Source: JAJDOD01 sp050299835
GTDB taxonomy: Bacteria; Pseudomonadota; Alphaproteobacteria; Rhodobacterales; Rhodobacteraceae
Length of the DNA: 64,000 nucleotides
Direction: 5' to 3'
Assembly (NCBI GenBank): GCA_050299835.1
Contig: JBNKWP010000003.1
Span: forward strand, 208,418 to 272,417
This document shows, in pieces, positions 50,966 to 59,537 of the stretch. A program made the position numbers and the translations under genes. The number at the start of each line of letters is the position of its first letter. The first letter of the stretch is position 1. The notes under the pieces were generated by a model. It made no database searches. It was not told where the DNA came from and saw nothing but the letters and a program-made list of their open reading frames with translations.

Positions 50966-52157
50966 GAACTCTCCTCTAATCGCTCCTCCCCTGCCAGACC
51001 AGCATGACAAAGCGGTGACGACCTCCGCCTGTTTCGCTAATGCCGAGCTGGTTCTGGAAGATCGCGTGACGCGTGGCGCTCTGCATATCGAAGGCGACCG
51101 GATCGTCGGCATAACCGAAGGCGATGCCGTGCCGAAGGGCGCGGTGGACTGCAATAAAGACTACCTCGTCCCTGGGCTGGTCGAGTTGCACACCGACAAT
51201 CTCGAACGCCACATCGAGCCGCGCCCTTCGGTCGAACTCCCGCACAGCACCGCCATTCTCGCCCATGACGGCGAACTGGCCTCCGTCGGGATCACCACGG
51301 TTTTCGACGCGCTCCGCGTCGGCGCCATCGGCACCACCGGCGAAGGTTCCAAGCAATACGCGCGCGGCGTGGCCACCGAGATTCTCGCTCTGCGCAGCGC
51401 CGATGCCCTCCGTATCCGCCACCTGATCCACCTGCGCGCCGAGGTCTGCTCGGAAACGCTGGTCGAGGAACTTGCCCAATTCCATCCCGAGGATCGCGTC
51501 GGCCTCGTCAGCGTCATGGACCACACACCTGGGCAGCGGCAGTTCCGCGACCTCTCCAAGTTGAAGATCTACTACACGGGCAAATACGGCTACACCGATG
51601 CCGAGTTCGACGATCTCGTCAAATTTCGTCGCGCCCTCGGCGACGAACGCCGCGACACCCACGAAGCCGCCGCGCAGTCCGAGGCCGCGCGCCTTGGCGC
51701 AACGCTCGCCAGCCACGATGACACGACCCCAGGCCACGTGCGAAAATCGCGCGGTATGGGCATCGCACTGGCCGAATTCCCAACCACGTTGGAAGCGGCC
51801 GAAGCCTGCCGCAACCACGGCATCTCCATCATCATGGGCGCACCCAACCTGATCCGCGGCGGGTCCCATTCCGGCAATGTCTCGGCGGCGGAGCTGGCAC
51901 AGAATGACCTCCTGGACATCGTGTCATCCGACTACGTGCCGTCTCTTCTAATGGCCTCCGCCTTCCGTCTCGCCGAAATCTGGAACGACCTGCCGCGCGC
52001 CATCCGCACGGTCACGACCGCGCCAGCCAACGGGACGGGATTGACGGACCGGGGACGAATCAAGGTCGGCTGTCTTGCCGATATCGTCCGGCTCGGCAAA
52101 TACCAGGACACTCCGGTCGTGCGGACCGTGTGGCGCGGCGGTGTGCAAATCGGCTGA
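50964..52157 (+). CDS. phnM: Alpha-D-ribose 1-methylphosphonate 5-triphosphate diphosphatase PhnM
   Basis: The 397-residue amidohydrolase removes pyrophosphate from the ribose-phosphonate triphosphate before PhnJ acts. Metal-binding HTDNLERHIEPRP (~74-86) is the family signature. Later DHTPGQRQFRD, RRDTHEAAAQSEAARLGATLASHDDTTPGHV and MGAPNLIRGGSHSGN carry other ligands. The ATG at 50964 overlaps the DUF1045 start by 2 nt (CATG). A GTG at 51015 is a possible alternative start. Confidence 0.94.
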   Translation: MNSPLIAPPLPDQHDKAVTTSACFANAELVLEDRVTRGALHIEGDRIVGITEGDAVPKGAVDCNKDYLVPGLVELHTDNLERHIEPRPSVELPHSTAILAHDGELASVGITTVFDALRVGAIGTTGEGSKQYARGVATEILALRSADALRIRHLIHLRAEVCSETLVEELAQFHPEDRVGLVSVMDHTPGQRQFRDLSKLKIYYTGKYGYTDAEFDDLVKFRRALGDERRDTHEAAAQSEAARLGATLASHDDTTPGHVRKSRGMGIALAEFPTTLEAAEACRNHGISIIMGAPNLIRGGSHSGNVSAAELAQNDLLDIVSSDYVPSLLMASAFRLAEIWNDLPRAIRTVTTAPANGTGLTDRGRIKVGCLADIVRLGKYQDTPVVRTVWRGGVQIG

Positions 52158-52923
52158 TCACCCAAGTGCAAGCGCCGCGCCTGTGGGCGGCGACCAGATG
52201 CTCGGCGGGGTAGCCAAGATCTCCACCGACCATTTTTCCTTCCAAATTTGCATTGTATTGCCTTGGAAGACGCACGCTTGAGATCGGCCGATCATGTATC
52301 AACTTGGTGCGGAAAAGATGTGTTCGGCTTTCGCGACCCTTTCAGCCGCGTCTGCCATGGGGCAAACGCGCAAGCTATCCTAATTTTCTCTACCGCCAGA
52401 AGAGCTGTGAGGCAGTGGCCAAACCATCCGCAGGGAATTTGCAGAGCAAGAGTTCTCTGCGCTCCTGAAGTCGCCAAGACCGTCACCCAATTTGTTTGAG
52501 CCAGCTTCAGCCCTCTAATGTGATCTCCGGGAGCAGCGCGTCGAATATTTGAAAGTCGAAAGCAAATCAATGGCCGCCGAGGTGTCTCAAATCGACCGCG
52601 AGATTGATCTGCTCGTGGGCAGGCTCGTGGATGCCGATTCCGATGCTGGGGCTCTTGCCTTGGACAAACGCATTTGGGTCAATGGAAACTGACAAAGCCG
52701 TACTGGTGGAAGACATCGCGAGACAGTCCCAAAACGGCCTTCGCGGATCAACTGGCACACGACCGTGAAACTGGTTTTGAACGCAAGAAATATCCTTACT
52801 GTTCAAGACTTTAGGAGATACTTGCGGTGAGGAAGCAAGATAGTGCGGCCCGTCGGCATCGAGCATCCTGGCCAACCTGACCAGATCGGCGGCTTGCGAT
52901 CATTCGGCCCGTCCCGCGGTGCA
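52158..52923. other. 766-bp stretch without an intact gene
   Basis: Between phnM and the ABC permease the base composition falls and every frame is short or stop-rich. The only recognised coding signal is the serine-recombinase fragment at 52519-52692. No terminator or repeat is obvious. It looks like decayed mobile DNA. Confidence 0.6.
52519..52692 (+). pseudogene. Fragment of a large serine recombinase
   Basis: The frame encodes, after a stop at 52516, about 57 residues, with the stretch REQRVEYLKVESKSMAAE followed by VSQIDREIDLLVGRLVDADS. This heptad-like segment resembles the coiled-coil region of large serine recombinases (usually KLxxEIAQIDRQIDQLVDRLV-type). It ends in an in-frame TGA at 52690. 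The catalytic N-terminal domain is absent. Probably a relic. Confidence 0.55.
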
Positions 52924-53775
52924 TCAAGTTGGCGTCATGCCCCGCAACCGCTCCGATCTGCGCCGCAGGATTTCAAGCGTCGCCAGAAGGACGACGGAGA
53001 TTGCCACCAGAATCGTCGCGACGGCCAGAATTGTCGGGCTGATCTGTTCGCGGAGGCCGGTGAACATCTGCCACGGCAGCGTCTTCTGGCCCGCCGATCC
53101 GACAAAGAGCACGACGACCACTTCGTCGAAGGATGTGATGAAGGCGAAGAGACCGCCCGAGATCACGCCCGGCAGGATAAGCGGCATCTGCACCCGGAAG
53201 AACGTTGTCACCGGGTCCGCACCCATATTCGCCGCAGCCCGTGTCAGGCTTCGGTCGAAACCCACAAGCGTCGCCGTCACCGTGATGATGACGAAGGGAA
53301 TACCCAGCGCGGCATGGGCCAGCACGACGCCCCAATAGGTGCCCTGCAAACCGATCCGGCTGTAAAAGAAGAACATTCCGGCCGCCGAGATGATAAGCGG
53401 CACAATCATCGGCGAAATCAGGATCGCCATGATCGCGCGCCGGAACGGCACATGTGGCTGGCTCAGTCCGATGGCCGCGAGGGTTCCGAAACCCACGGAC
53501 AGGATCGTCGCCATCGGCGCGATCGTGACGGAATTCCAAAGCGCCTGCTGCCAGTTGCTGTTGGTGAAGAAATCCACGTAATGCTTGGTGGAATACCCTT
53601 CCGGGCTGAGCGCCAGCATCTCCGGCGTGAAGGTGAAGAAATCCTCCGCGTTGAAGCTGAGCGGGATGATGATCAGGATCGGCGCGATCAGAAAGAAGAA
53701 TATCAGCCCGCAGATCACCCGGAAGGCGTAATACCAGATGCGTTGTCCGGTCGTTGCATAAATCGGAACACCCAT
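52924..53775 (-). CDS. ABC transporter permease, PotC-like
   Basis: The 283-residue inner-membrane protein has six predicted helices (e.g. AFRVICGLIFFFLIAPILIIIPLSF at the N-terminus, MATILSVGFGTLAAIGL, IIVPLIISAAGMFFFY, GGLFAFITSFDEVVVVLF). The EAA loop is AAANMGADPVTTFFRVQMPLILPGVISG. It is the second permease of a spermidine/putrescine-type importer and follows the first by 4 bp. Polyamine specificity is not proven. Confidence 0.92.
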   Translation of the reverse strand: MGVPIYATTGQRIWYYAFRVICGLIFFFLIAPILIIIPLSFNAEDFFTFTPEMLALSPEGYSTKHYVDFFTNSNWQQALWNSVTIAPMATILSVGFGTLAAIGLSQPHVPFRRAIMAILISPMIVPLIISAAGMFFFYSRIGLQGTYWGVVLAHAALGIPFVIITVTATLVGFDRSLTRAAANMGADPVTTFFRVQMPLILPGVISGGLFAFITSFDEVVVVLFVGSAGQKTLPWQMFTGLREQISPTILAVATILVAISVVLLATLEILRRRSERLRGMTPT

Positions 53776-53779
53776 GCCC

Positions 53780-55327
53780 TCAGCTCCCCAGTTTCACGTT
53801 GTCGATGCCGACCATCCGGTCATAGGCCCAGTAGAGAATCAGAACCGCGGCCAGAAGTATCGACCCCAATGCCGCCGCAAGACCCCAGTTGAGCGAGGAC
53901 GAGATATGGAAGGCAATCCGGTTTGAGATGAACACGCCCTGCGTGCCGCCCACCAGTTCCGGCGTGATGTAATAGCCGATGGCCAGGATGAAGACGAGGA
54001 TCGAGCCTGCCCCGATCCCCGGCACGCTCTGCGGAAAATAGACCCGCCAGAACGCGGTCCAGTTGGTCGCGCCCAGCGATTTGGCCGCCCGCAGGTAGCT
54101 TGGCGGGATGGTCTGCATCACGGAATAGAGCGGCAGGATCATGAAGGGCAGCAGGATATGCGTCATTGCGATGATCGTGCCGGTCTGGTTGTTGATCATC
54201 ACCAGTCGCCCGGCATCGTCGATCAGCCCGATCCAGACGAGAATGTCGTTTATGACCCCCTGCTGTTGCAGCAGCACCTTCCATGCGCTGGTCCGCACAA
54301 GAAGCGAGGTCCAAAATGGCAGAAGCACCAGGATCAGAAGCACGTTCGCCGTCCGCGCCGGAAGGTTCGCGAGAATCCACGCGACCGGGTAGCCCAGAAG
54401 GATGCAGGAGAACGTGATGGCCAGCGACAGGAACAGAGTGCGCTTGAACAGGGTTACATAGATGCGCTGGTTCTCTGGCCGCGCCTCGATCCCGTCGGGC
54501 GTCAGTTGCAGATCGACCGAGTTCAGGAAGTAACCCGGCGTGTACTTCGCGGCATAGGTTTGCATGGTCGCCCAGACCTCCGGGTCGCCCCAGTCCTCGT
54601 CAATGTCGATGAATGACTCGGTGATCGACACCGGCTCGATCGTTGCGGCAGTCTCCTGTGCCGCGGTCAGCATCGGGTCATCAAAACTCGCGCCCTCCGC
54701 GCTGACATCGCGATAGAGCGCGTTGAACAGCACATCCCAGGGCTCTTCCTTTGCCGGGTCGTCGCCCGCTTCGGTCACAACGGCGCGCCATGTCGTGTAG
54801 GCCGAAGAGGTCTCCGGCAGCGCCGCATTGCCGTCGAGGACCAATCTCTCCCACGTCGCCGGGTCTTTCCAGGCCGGATCCGCATCCACGAAAGCGTCGG
54901 AATATTCATCCGTATCAAACCGGTCCACCCCGCGCCCTGATTTGCGGAACAGCGACGAGATACCGGTAAGTTCGTAATTCAGCCTTGTACCGAGCCTTGT
55001 GTGCTGCTTGCGTTCCGCGGCAAAGACCATGTCGGTGTAGAAGGCCGAGAAGACCGCCTCGTCCGGCAATTCCGTCTCTTCGGGATCCCAGGTCTTCAGC
55101 ATCTGCACCGTGCGCGGCACGGTTTCGGCGACGATGTTGTTCTCGACCGAGCGGAACAGCATGTCCGCGATCGGGAGAACGAAGGTCAGCATGATGAAGA
55201 GAAGAAGCGGTGCGATCAGCAGGAAAGCCCGCATCTTTTCCCGGCGCAGCGCCCTGTTCAGGCTGCGTTTCAGAGGGGTTCCGTCGGCGGCCAGGACCGC
55301 GCCGGTATCGGTTGTTGCATCGCTCAT
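53780..55327 (-). CDS. ABC transporter permease, PotB-like, with ~200-residue insertion
   Basis: 515 residues, nearly twice the usual ~285-300. An N-terminal helix (LLIAPLLLFIMLTFVLPIADML, ~33-54) is followed by ~220 hydrophilic residues (~58-285) rich in acidic residues and Trp (SFDDPMLTAAQETAA, WGDPEVWATMQTYAAKY). The permease core then follows with EAA loop AAKSLGATNWTAFWRVYFPQSVPGI. The insertion lies in the periplasmic loop after the first helix. No frameshift is needed. Its function may be docking of the binding protein. Confidence 0.9.
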   Translation of the reverse strand: MSDATTDTGAVLAADGTPLKRSLNRALRREKMRAFLLIAPLLLFIMLTFVLPIADMLFRSVENNIVAETVPRTVQMLKTWDPEETELPDEAVFSAFYTDMVFAAERKQHTRLGTRLNYELTGISSLFRKSGRGVDRFDTDEYSDAFVDADPAWKDPATWERLVLDGNAALPETSSAYTTWRAVVTEAGDDPAKEEPWDVLFNALYRDVSAEGASFDDPMLTAAQETAATIEPVSITESFIDIDEDWGDPEVWATMQTYAAKYTPGYFLNSVDLQLTPDGIEARPENQRIYVTLFKRTLFLSLAITFSCILLGYPVAWILANLPARTANVLLILVLLPFWTSLLVRTSAWKVLLQQQGVINDILVWIGLIDDAGRLVMINNQTGTIIAMTHILLPFMILPLYSVMQTIPPSYLRAAKSLGATNWTAFWRVYFPQSVPGIGAGSILVFILAIGYYITPELVGGTQGVFISNRIAFHISSSLNWGLAAALGSILLAAVLILYWAYDRMVGIDNVKLGS

Positions 55328-55620
55328 CCGTCAAAACCCTCCACCACAACAATCGTGCTTTCCGCCGTGCGGTGACGGATTTTGACGACCTCCTGATATT
55401 CGGGGTCGTTATAGGCGTCGAGTGCGGCCTGGTAGTTTTCGAATTCGAACACGACATGCCGGTCGTGCTGTTCGCCTTCGACCACCTGGCCCTGCCCGCC
55501 GCGCACAAGCGGCTTGGCCTTGTGCTTGCCCATCAGGATCGGCGTGTCCTTTTCGACGTACTCCTTGTACGCCTCTGGATCGTTCACCGTGATGTGCCCG
55601 ATGATGTAGCCCTTCGGCAT
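55324..55620 (-). CDS. DUF1330 family protein
   Basis: The 98-residue ferredoxin-like dimer protein has the family pattern MPKGYIIGHITVNDPEAYKEYVEKDTPIL and HDRHVVFEFENYQAALDAYNDPEYQEV. DUF1330 function is unknown; the fold resembles small-molecule monooxygenase or EthD-type proteins. ATG at 55620 begins the family N-terminus. It overlaps the permease ATG by 4 nt, so it belongs to the operon. Its presence may point to a substrate that needs chemical processing. Confidence 0.88.
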   Translation of the reverse strand: MPKGYIIGHITVNDPEAYKEYVEKDTPILMGKHKAKPLVRGGQGQVVEGEQHDRHVVFEFENYQAALDAYNDPEYQEVVKIRHRTAESTIVVVEGFDG

Positions 55621-55669
55621 GTCTTCACCCCCGCCTTCCATGGAGCAACTGGTGTGCTCCTGTCTTGAT

Positions 55670-55720
55670 CCGGGGCCGCTCTGTCGGGCCCCGGAAAAGG
55701 CCCCGAATCAAATCCGGGGC
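55670..55720. repeat. REP-like hairpins after the binding-protein gene
   Basis: CCGGGGCC (55670-55677) pairs with GGCCCCGG (55687-55694). A second palindrome (GGCCCCG, 55699-55705, with the same GGGGCC block at 55715-55720) follows. It is related to the palindrome at 6069-6087. It lies 10 bp beyond the stop of the binding-protein gene. Confidence 0.7.
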
Positions 55721-55730
55721 CGGTTCGCTT

Positions 55731-56843
55731 TTATTGCGCCAGCCACGCCTGGAACTTGGCGTCCAGATCGTCGCGATAGTCAGCCCACCACTCGTAGTTG
55801 TAGAGGAAGGTATTGGTGGCGTTATTGGGATCGGTCGGCATATGCGGTGCCATGTCGATTCCGAGTTCGGCATGCTTGCCCACGAGCGGTGCCGATGAGG
55901 CACGCGCCGGACCGTAGGAAATATACGCAGCCTGATCCGCCAACCGCTGGGTATCGGTCGCAAAGTTCACGAAATCCTTGACCCGTGCCAGACGGTCTTC
56001 CGGAAGACCGGCAGGAATGATCCAGCCATCAAGGTCGAACACCTGAGCGTCCCAAAGCATCGCGAACGGTTGATCCTGTTCCTCGATGGCAGAGAACCAG
56101 CGGCCGTTATAGGACGTGCCCATGACGATTTCACCATCGGCCAGAAGCTGCGGAGGCTCGGCGGCAGCAGACCACCAGATCACGTCGCCCTTGATGGTGT
56201 CGAGCTTGGCGAATGCCTGGTTCTGACCTTCCTCGGTCTCCAGCACGTCATAGACGTCTTCCTTGGCGACGCCGTCGCAGATCAAAGCCCATTCAAGGTT
56301 GTTGATAGGGCGCTTTTCAAGCGCGCGCTGGCCGGGATAGGTCTCGGTGTCGAACATCGCGCAGATGCTGTCGGGCGCGGGTGCGCCATCGGGCAACAGG
56401 TCGGGGCGATAGGCCGCCGTCGTCGAATAGACGATCTGCGGGATGAAGCAGTCGGAAACGAGCAAGTCACCAAAGTCGTCGGAGGCCGACGTACCGTCCG
56501 GCGCAGCCGCCAGCAATTCATCCGCATCGATCTCCATCGCCAGACCTTCGTCGCAGAGACGAATGGCATCCGAGGCCACCACATCGACCAGATCCCAAGT
56601 GACGTTTCCGGCTTCGTTCATGGCACGCAGTTTGGCCACGGCTTCCGCAGAGCTTTCGTCCCACACGAAGGTGACTCCGGTGTCGGCACCATACGGATTG
56701 GTATAAGCGTTGACCTGAGAAGACTGATATGCCCCACCCCAGGACACGAGCGTCAGCTCGTCCGTCATGTGAGCGTCGGCGAATGACGCGCCGGCCGAAA
56801 CGGCCAGGGCTGAAGTCGCCAATAGTGTGATTTTCAGTTTCAT
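55731..56843 (-). CDS. Extracellular solute-binding protein, PotD-like
   Basis: The 370-residue periplasmic protein has a signal peptide (MKLKITLLATSALAVSAGASFADA). The family-1-like binding fold shows LTLVSWGGAYQSSQVNAYTNPYGADTGVTFVWDES and IVMGTSYNGRWFSA in the ligand cleft. A Trp/Asp-rich C-terminus (YEWWADYRDDLDAKFQAWLAQ) ends it. ATG at 56843 is preceded by GGGAG. Substrate probably a polyamine or a related cation. A strong stem-loop lies between it and the upstream ATPase gene. Confidence 0.9.
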   Translation of the reverse strand: MKLKITLLATSALAVSAGASFADAHMTDELTLVSWGGAYQSSQVNAYTNPYGADTGVTFVWDESSAEAVAKLRAMNEAGNVTWDLVDVVASDAIRLCDEGLAMEIDADELLAAAPDGTSASDDFGDLLVSDCFIPQIVYSTTAAYRPDLLPDGAPAPDSICAMFDTETYPGQRALEKRPINNLEWALICDGVAKEDVYDVLETEEGQNQAFAKLDTIKGDVIWWSAAAEPPQLLADGEIVMGTSYNGRWFSAIEEQDQPFAMLWDAQVFDLDGWIIPAGLPEDRLARVKDFVNFATDTQRLADQAAYISYGPARASSAPLVGKHAELGIDMAPHMPTDPNNATNTFLYNYEWWADYRDDLDAKFQAWLAQ

Positions 56844-56875
56844 AATCGTGATACTCCCTGTCCCGAACTGGATGA

Positions 56876-56909
56876 AAGGGCCGGACCTCGGGACTGGCTC
56901 CCGGCCCTT
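56876..56909. other. Stem-loop between ABC ATPase and binding-protein genes
   Basis: AAGGGCCGG (56876-56884) and CCGGCCCTT (56901-56909) form a perfect 9-bp stem with a 16-nt loop, 33 bp upstream of the binding-protein ATG on the minus strand. It may act as a processing or attenuation site that raises binding-protein output over the ATPase. Confidence 0.6.
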
Positions 56910-56949
56910 GTTTTTCCGCACCCCAACAGGTTTCGGAGTGCGGCATGTT

Positions 56950-58050
56950 TCAAGCGTCGAGTGCCCTACAATCCTGCGGCAGCCAGCCGATTTCTATCTG
57001 CTGACCGGGCTTCAGACGCTCCTGATCCGGCGCGTTCCGGGTCTTGACCACGAAGTCTTCCTGACCGGCAACGCGCAGACGTGTCCTAAAGATATCTCCC
57101 ATGTAGATGAATTCCAGCACCTCGGCTTTCAGCGTATAGGCACCTTCCTGCAAGCGGTCCTTGTTGAATTCGACCCTTTCTGGCCGGATCGAGACAAGGG
57201 TCTTTTCCCCAGGATTAGAGACATTCACCGGCTTGGCCTGGATCGTCTCTCCCGATCCCAGCTTGACCGTACAGACGCCATCGCCGATCGATTCGACCGT
57301 GCCCGACAGCGTATTGTTCTCCCCGATGAACTGAGCGACGAAGCTGTTTTCCGGCTCCTCGTAAAGCACATCGGGGGGGGCCAGCTGCTGGATTCGCCCG
57401 TCGTCGAACACGGCAACCCGGTCCGACATGGTCAGCGCCTCGGTCTGGTCGTGGGTGACGTAGACCGTGGTGATGCCAAGGCTGTGGGCGAGGTTGGTGA
57501 TCTCGAACTGCATATGCTCGCGGAGCTGCTTGTCGAGCGCGCCCAATGGTTCGTCCATCAGAACGAGTTCGGGTTCAAAGACCAGGGCCCGCGCCAGCGC
57601 GATACGTTGTTGCTGGCCGCCGGAGAGCTGCGCCGGACGCCGCCCGCCGAAATCGCCCATCTGCACCATATCCAGCGCGCGTTTGACTTTCGCCTCACGG
57701 TCCGATTTGCCGATCTTCCGCACTTCCAGCGGGAAGGCGAGGTTTTCGGCAACCGTCATGTGAGGGAAAAGCGCGTAGTTCTGGAAGACCATGCCGATTC
57801 CGCGTTTGTGAGGCGGAATGTTGTTGATCGGCTTGCCATCCAGAAGGATCTCGCCATGGGTGGCGGTCTCGAAGCCTGCCAGCATCATCAGGCAGGTTGT
57901 CTTTCCGGAACCTGACGGTCCCAGCATTGTCAGAAATTCGCCCTTGCCGATTGCAAGGTTGAGGTCTTTGACCACGAGTGTTTCGCCATCATAGCTTTTC
58001 TGTACGCGGTCAAAGACGACGAAGTCGCCCGTTTCTGTGTCTATTGGCAC
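56950..58050 (-). CDS. ABC transporter ATP-binding protein, PotA-like
   Basis: The 366-residue ATPase has Walker A GPSGSGKTT (~44-52), signature LSGGQQQRIALARAL, Walker B LVLMDEPLGALD and a C-terminal TOBE domain (~285-365; SGETIQAKPVNVSN). It is the first gene of the operon ATPase - binding protein - DUF1330 - permease - permease. Long form typical of PotA/UgpC/spermidine importers. Confidence 0.94.
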   Translation of the reverse strand: MPIDTETGDFVVFDRVQKSYDGETLVVKDLNLAIGKGEFLTMLGPSGSGKTTCLMMLAGFETATHGEILLDGKPINNIPPHKRGIGMVFQNYALFPHMTVAENLAFPLEVRKIGKSDREAKVKRALDMVQMGDFGGRRPAQLSGGQQQRIALARALVFEPELVLMDEPLGALDKQLREHMQFEITNLAHSLGITTVYVTHDQTEALTMSDRVAVFDDGRIQQLAPPDVLYEEPENSFVAQFIGENNTLSGTVESIGDGVCTVKLGSGETIQAKPVNVSNPGEKTLVSIRPERVEFNKDRLQEGAYTLKAEVLEFIYMGDIFRTRLRVAGQEDFVVKTRNAPDQERLKPGQQIEIGWLPQDCRALDA

Positions 58051-58343
58051 TCAATCCCCCAGTCCGCATCATCGTCTGCGGCCACCCAACACGAAGACAG
58101 AGGGGATTTCAACAGCACTCGCTCAAAAGTCGGAACTGACCGGCCACTTGCACATTGCCTGATATCAAACGATGTCCATACTCTGAGCCAACGGGTCCAG
58201 ACCTGTATTCCCCCGGAACCGCGCGGGCTTAATATGAAAGACCGGCCCGCTTCCCTTGGGTAGAGACTTTTCTTGGGCGTTTTCCCCTTTTATAGTGACT
58301 GAATGCGGCTGAGTGGGGCCGTGGGAAAAAACAAGGCAGAGCA

Positions 58344-59153
58344 GTGGCCCACATCATAGTCGTCGGAAACGAAAAGGGCGGCGCCGGCAAGTCGACCGTG
58401 TCCATGCACATTGCGACTTCGCTCGTGCGCATGGGGCATCTTGTCGGTGTGCTGGACCTCGACCTGAGGCAGCGCAGCTTCGGACGGTATGTGGAGAATC
58501 GGCGACGTTTCATGCAGGCCGAGAATCTGGACCTGCCCTGCCCGATCTATCGCGACTTGCCCAACATCGCGCCTGAAAGCCTTGGGCCGGGCGAAAACAT
58601 CTATGACCAGCGCCTTTCTGCCGCAGTCACCGGGCTGGAGCGGGAGGTTGATTTCATCCTTATCGACTGTCCGGGCTCGCATACGCGCCTGTCTCAGGTC
58701 GCGCATTCTCTGGCCGATACGCTGGTGACGCCGCTCAACGACAGTTTCGTCGATTTCGACCTGCTCGCGCAGATCGACCCGGCGACCAACAAGGTCTTAC
58801 AGCCGTCGATCTATTCCGAAATGGTCTGGAACGCGCGCCAACTTCGCGCACAGGCGGGGTTGGACCCCATCGATTGGGTGGTGGTCCGCAACCGTGTCGG
58901 CGCACAGGCGATGCACAACAAGAAGAAGATGGCCGAGGCGGTGCAGGTGCTGGCCAAGCGGATCGGGTTCCGCGTGGCGCCGGGCTTTGCCGAGAGGGTT
59001 ATCTTTCGGGAGCTTTTCCCACGCGGGCTGACCTTGCTTGATCTACGCGACATCGGCGTTCAGAATCTGAACCTGTCCAATGTTGCGGCGCGGCAGGAGT
59101 TGCGCGAACTGGTCAAGGAGCTCCGTTTGCCGGGTGTGACGGTCGACTTTTAG
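58344..59153 (+). CDS. mipZ: Division-site regulator MipZ (ParA-family ATPase)
   Basis: The 269-residue protein is the alphaproteobacterial MipZ: deviant Walker A EKGGAGKST (~9-17), LDLDLRQRSFGRY, LIDCPGSHTRLSQVAHSLAD. MipZ forms a bipolar gradient on the nucleoid that restricts FtsZ assembly to mid-cell. Typical 270-residue length. Its 3' end overlaps the small opposing frame at 59113. The upstream 293-bp region 58051-58343 shows no other gene and should hold its promoter. Confidence 0.95.
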   Translation: MAHIIVVGNEKGGAGKSTVSMHIATSLVRMGHLVGVLDLDLRQRSFGRYVENRRRFMQAENLDLPCPIYRDLPNIAPESLGPGENIYDQRLSAAVTGLEREVDFILIDCPGSHTRLSQVAHSLADTLVTPLNDSFVDFDLLAQIDPATNKVLQPSIYSEMVWNARQLRAQAGLDPIDWVVVRNRVGAQAMHNKKKMAEAVQVLAKRIGFRVAPGFAERVIFRELFPRGLTLLDLRDIGVQNLNLSNVAARQELRELVKELRLPGVTVDF

Positions 59154-59385
59154 AGCCGCGACCGCTGTCGTCATCGAACAGTCGGGAAATTACGCCGCTG
59201 CGCTTCGACGCTGCACGCGATTCCTCAAGCTCTTCCTCTGTCAGTTCTTCCTGGGACCGAATGGGCTGAAACGCATCCGATGAGGTCGTGCGTTCAGGGC
59301 GCGACTCCGGGGATGCCGAAAGGGTTTCGGCATTCTCGGACAGGCGAGGTCGGCCCAACAAGGATTTCAGCCAGTTCTGTAACAA
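59113..59385 (-). CDS. Small hypothetical protein, 90 residues
   Basis: TTG at 59385 starts a frame of 90 codons that overlaps the 3' end of mipZ by 41 nt. The product is hydrophilic and acidic (EELTEEELEESRAASKR), ends in a Ser/Gly/Pro tail, and is probably disordered with one short helix. No family is recognised. The TTG start and overlap leave this doubtful. Confidence 0.4.
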   Translation of the reverse strand: MLQNWLKSLLGRPRLSENAETLSASPESRPERTTSSDAFQPIRSQEELTEEELEESRAASKRSGVISRLFDDDSGRGSKSRPSHPANGAP

Positions 59386-59537
59386 TTCAATCTCTCAACA
59401 CTTTCCTTGAGAGCATCGGGGGTTAACGGGGCGGGATCATGGCACATTCTGGGTCGATTGTTCACAGCCTGAGAACATATTGTTCCAAGGACGAATGACG
59501 GCCCCGGCGCCGGTTGCGACCTGCCGATGCCAGTAGC

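Noticed and set aside
52248..52499. Short frames in the gap after phnM
   Set aside because: Overlapping frames of similar length in several registers, none with a domain or ribosome-binding site.
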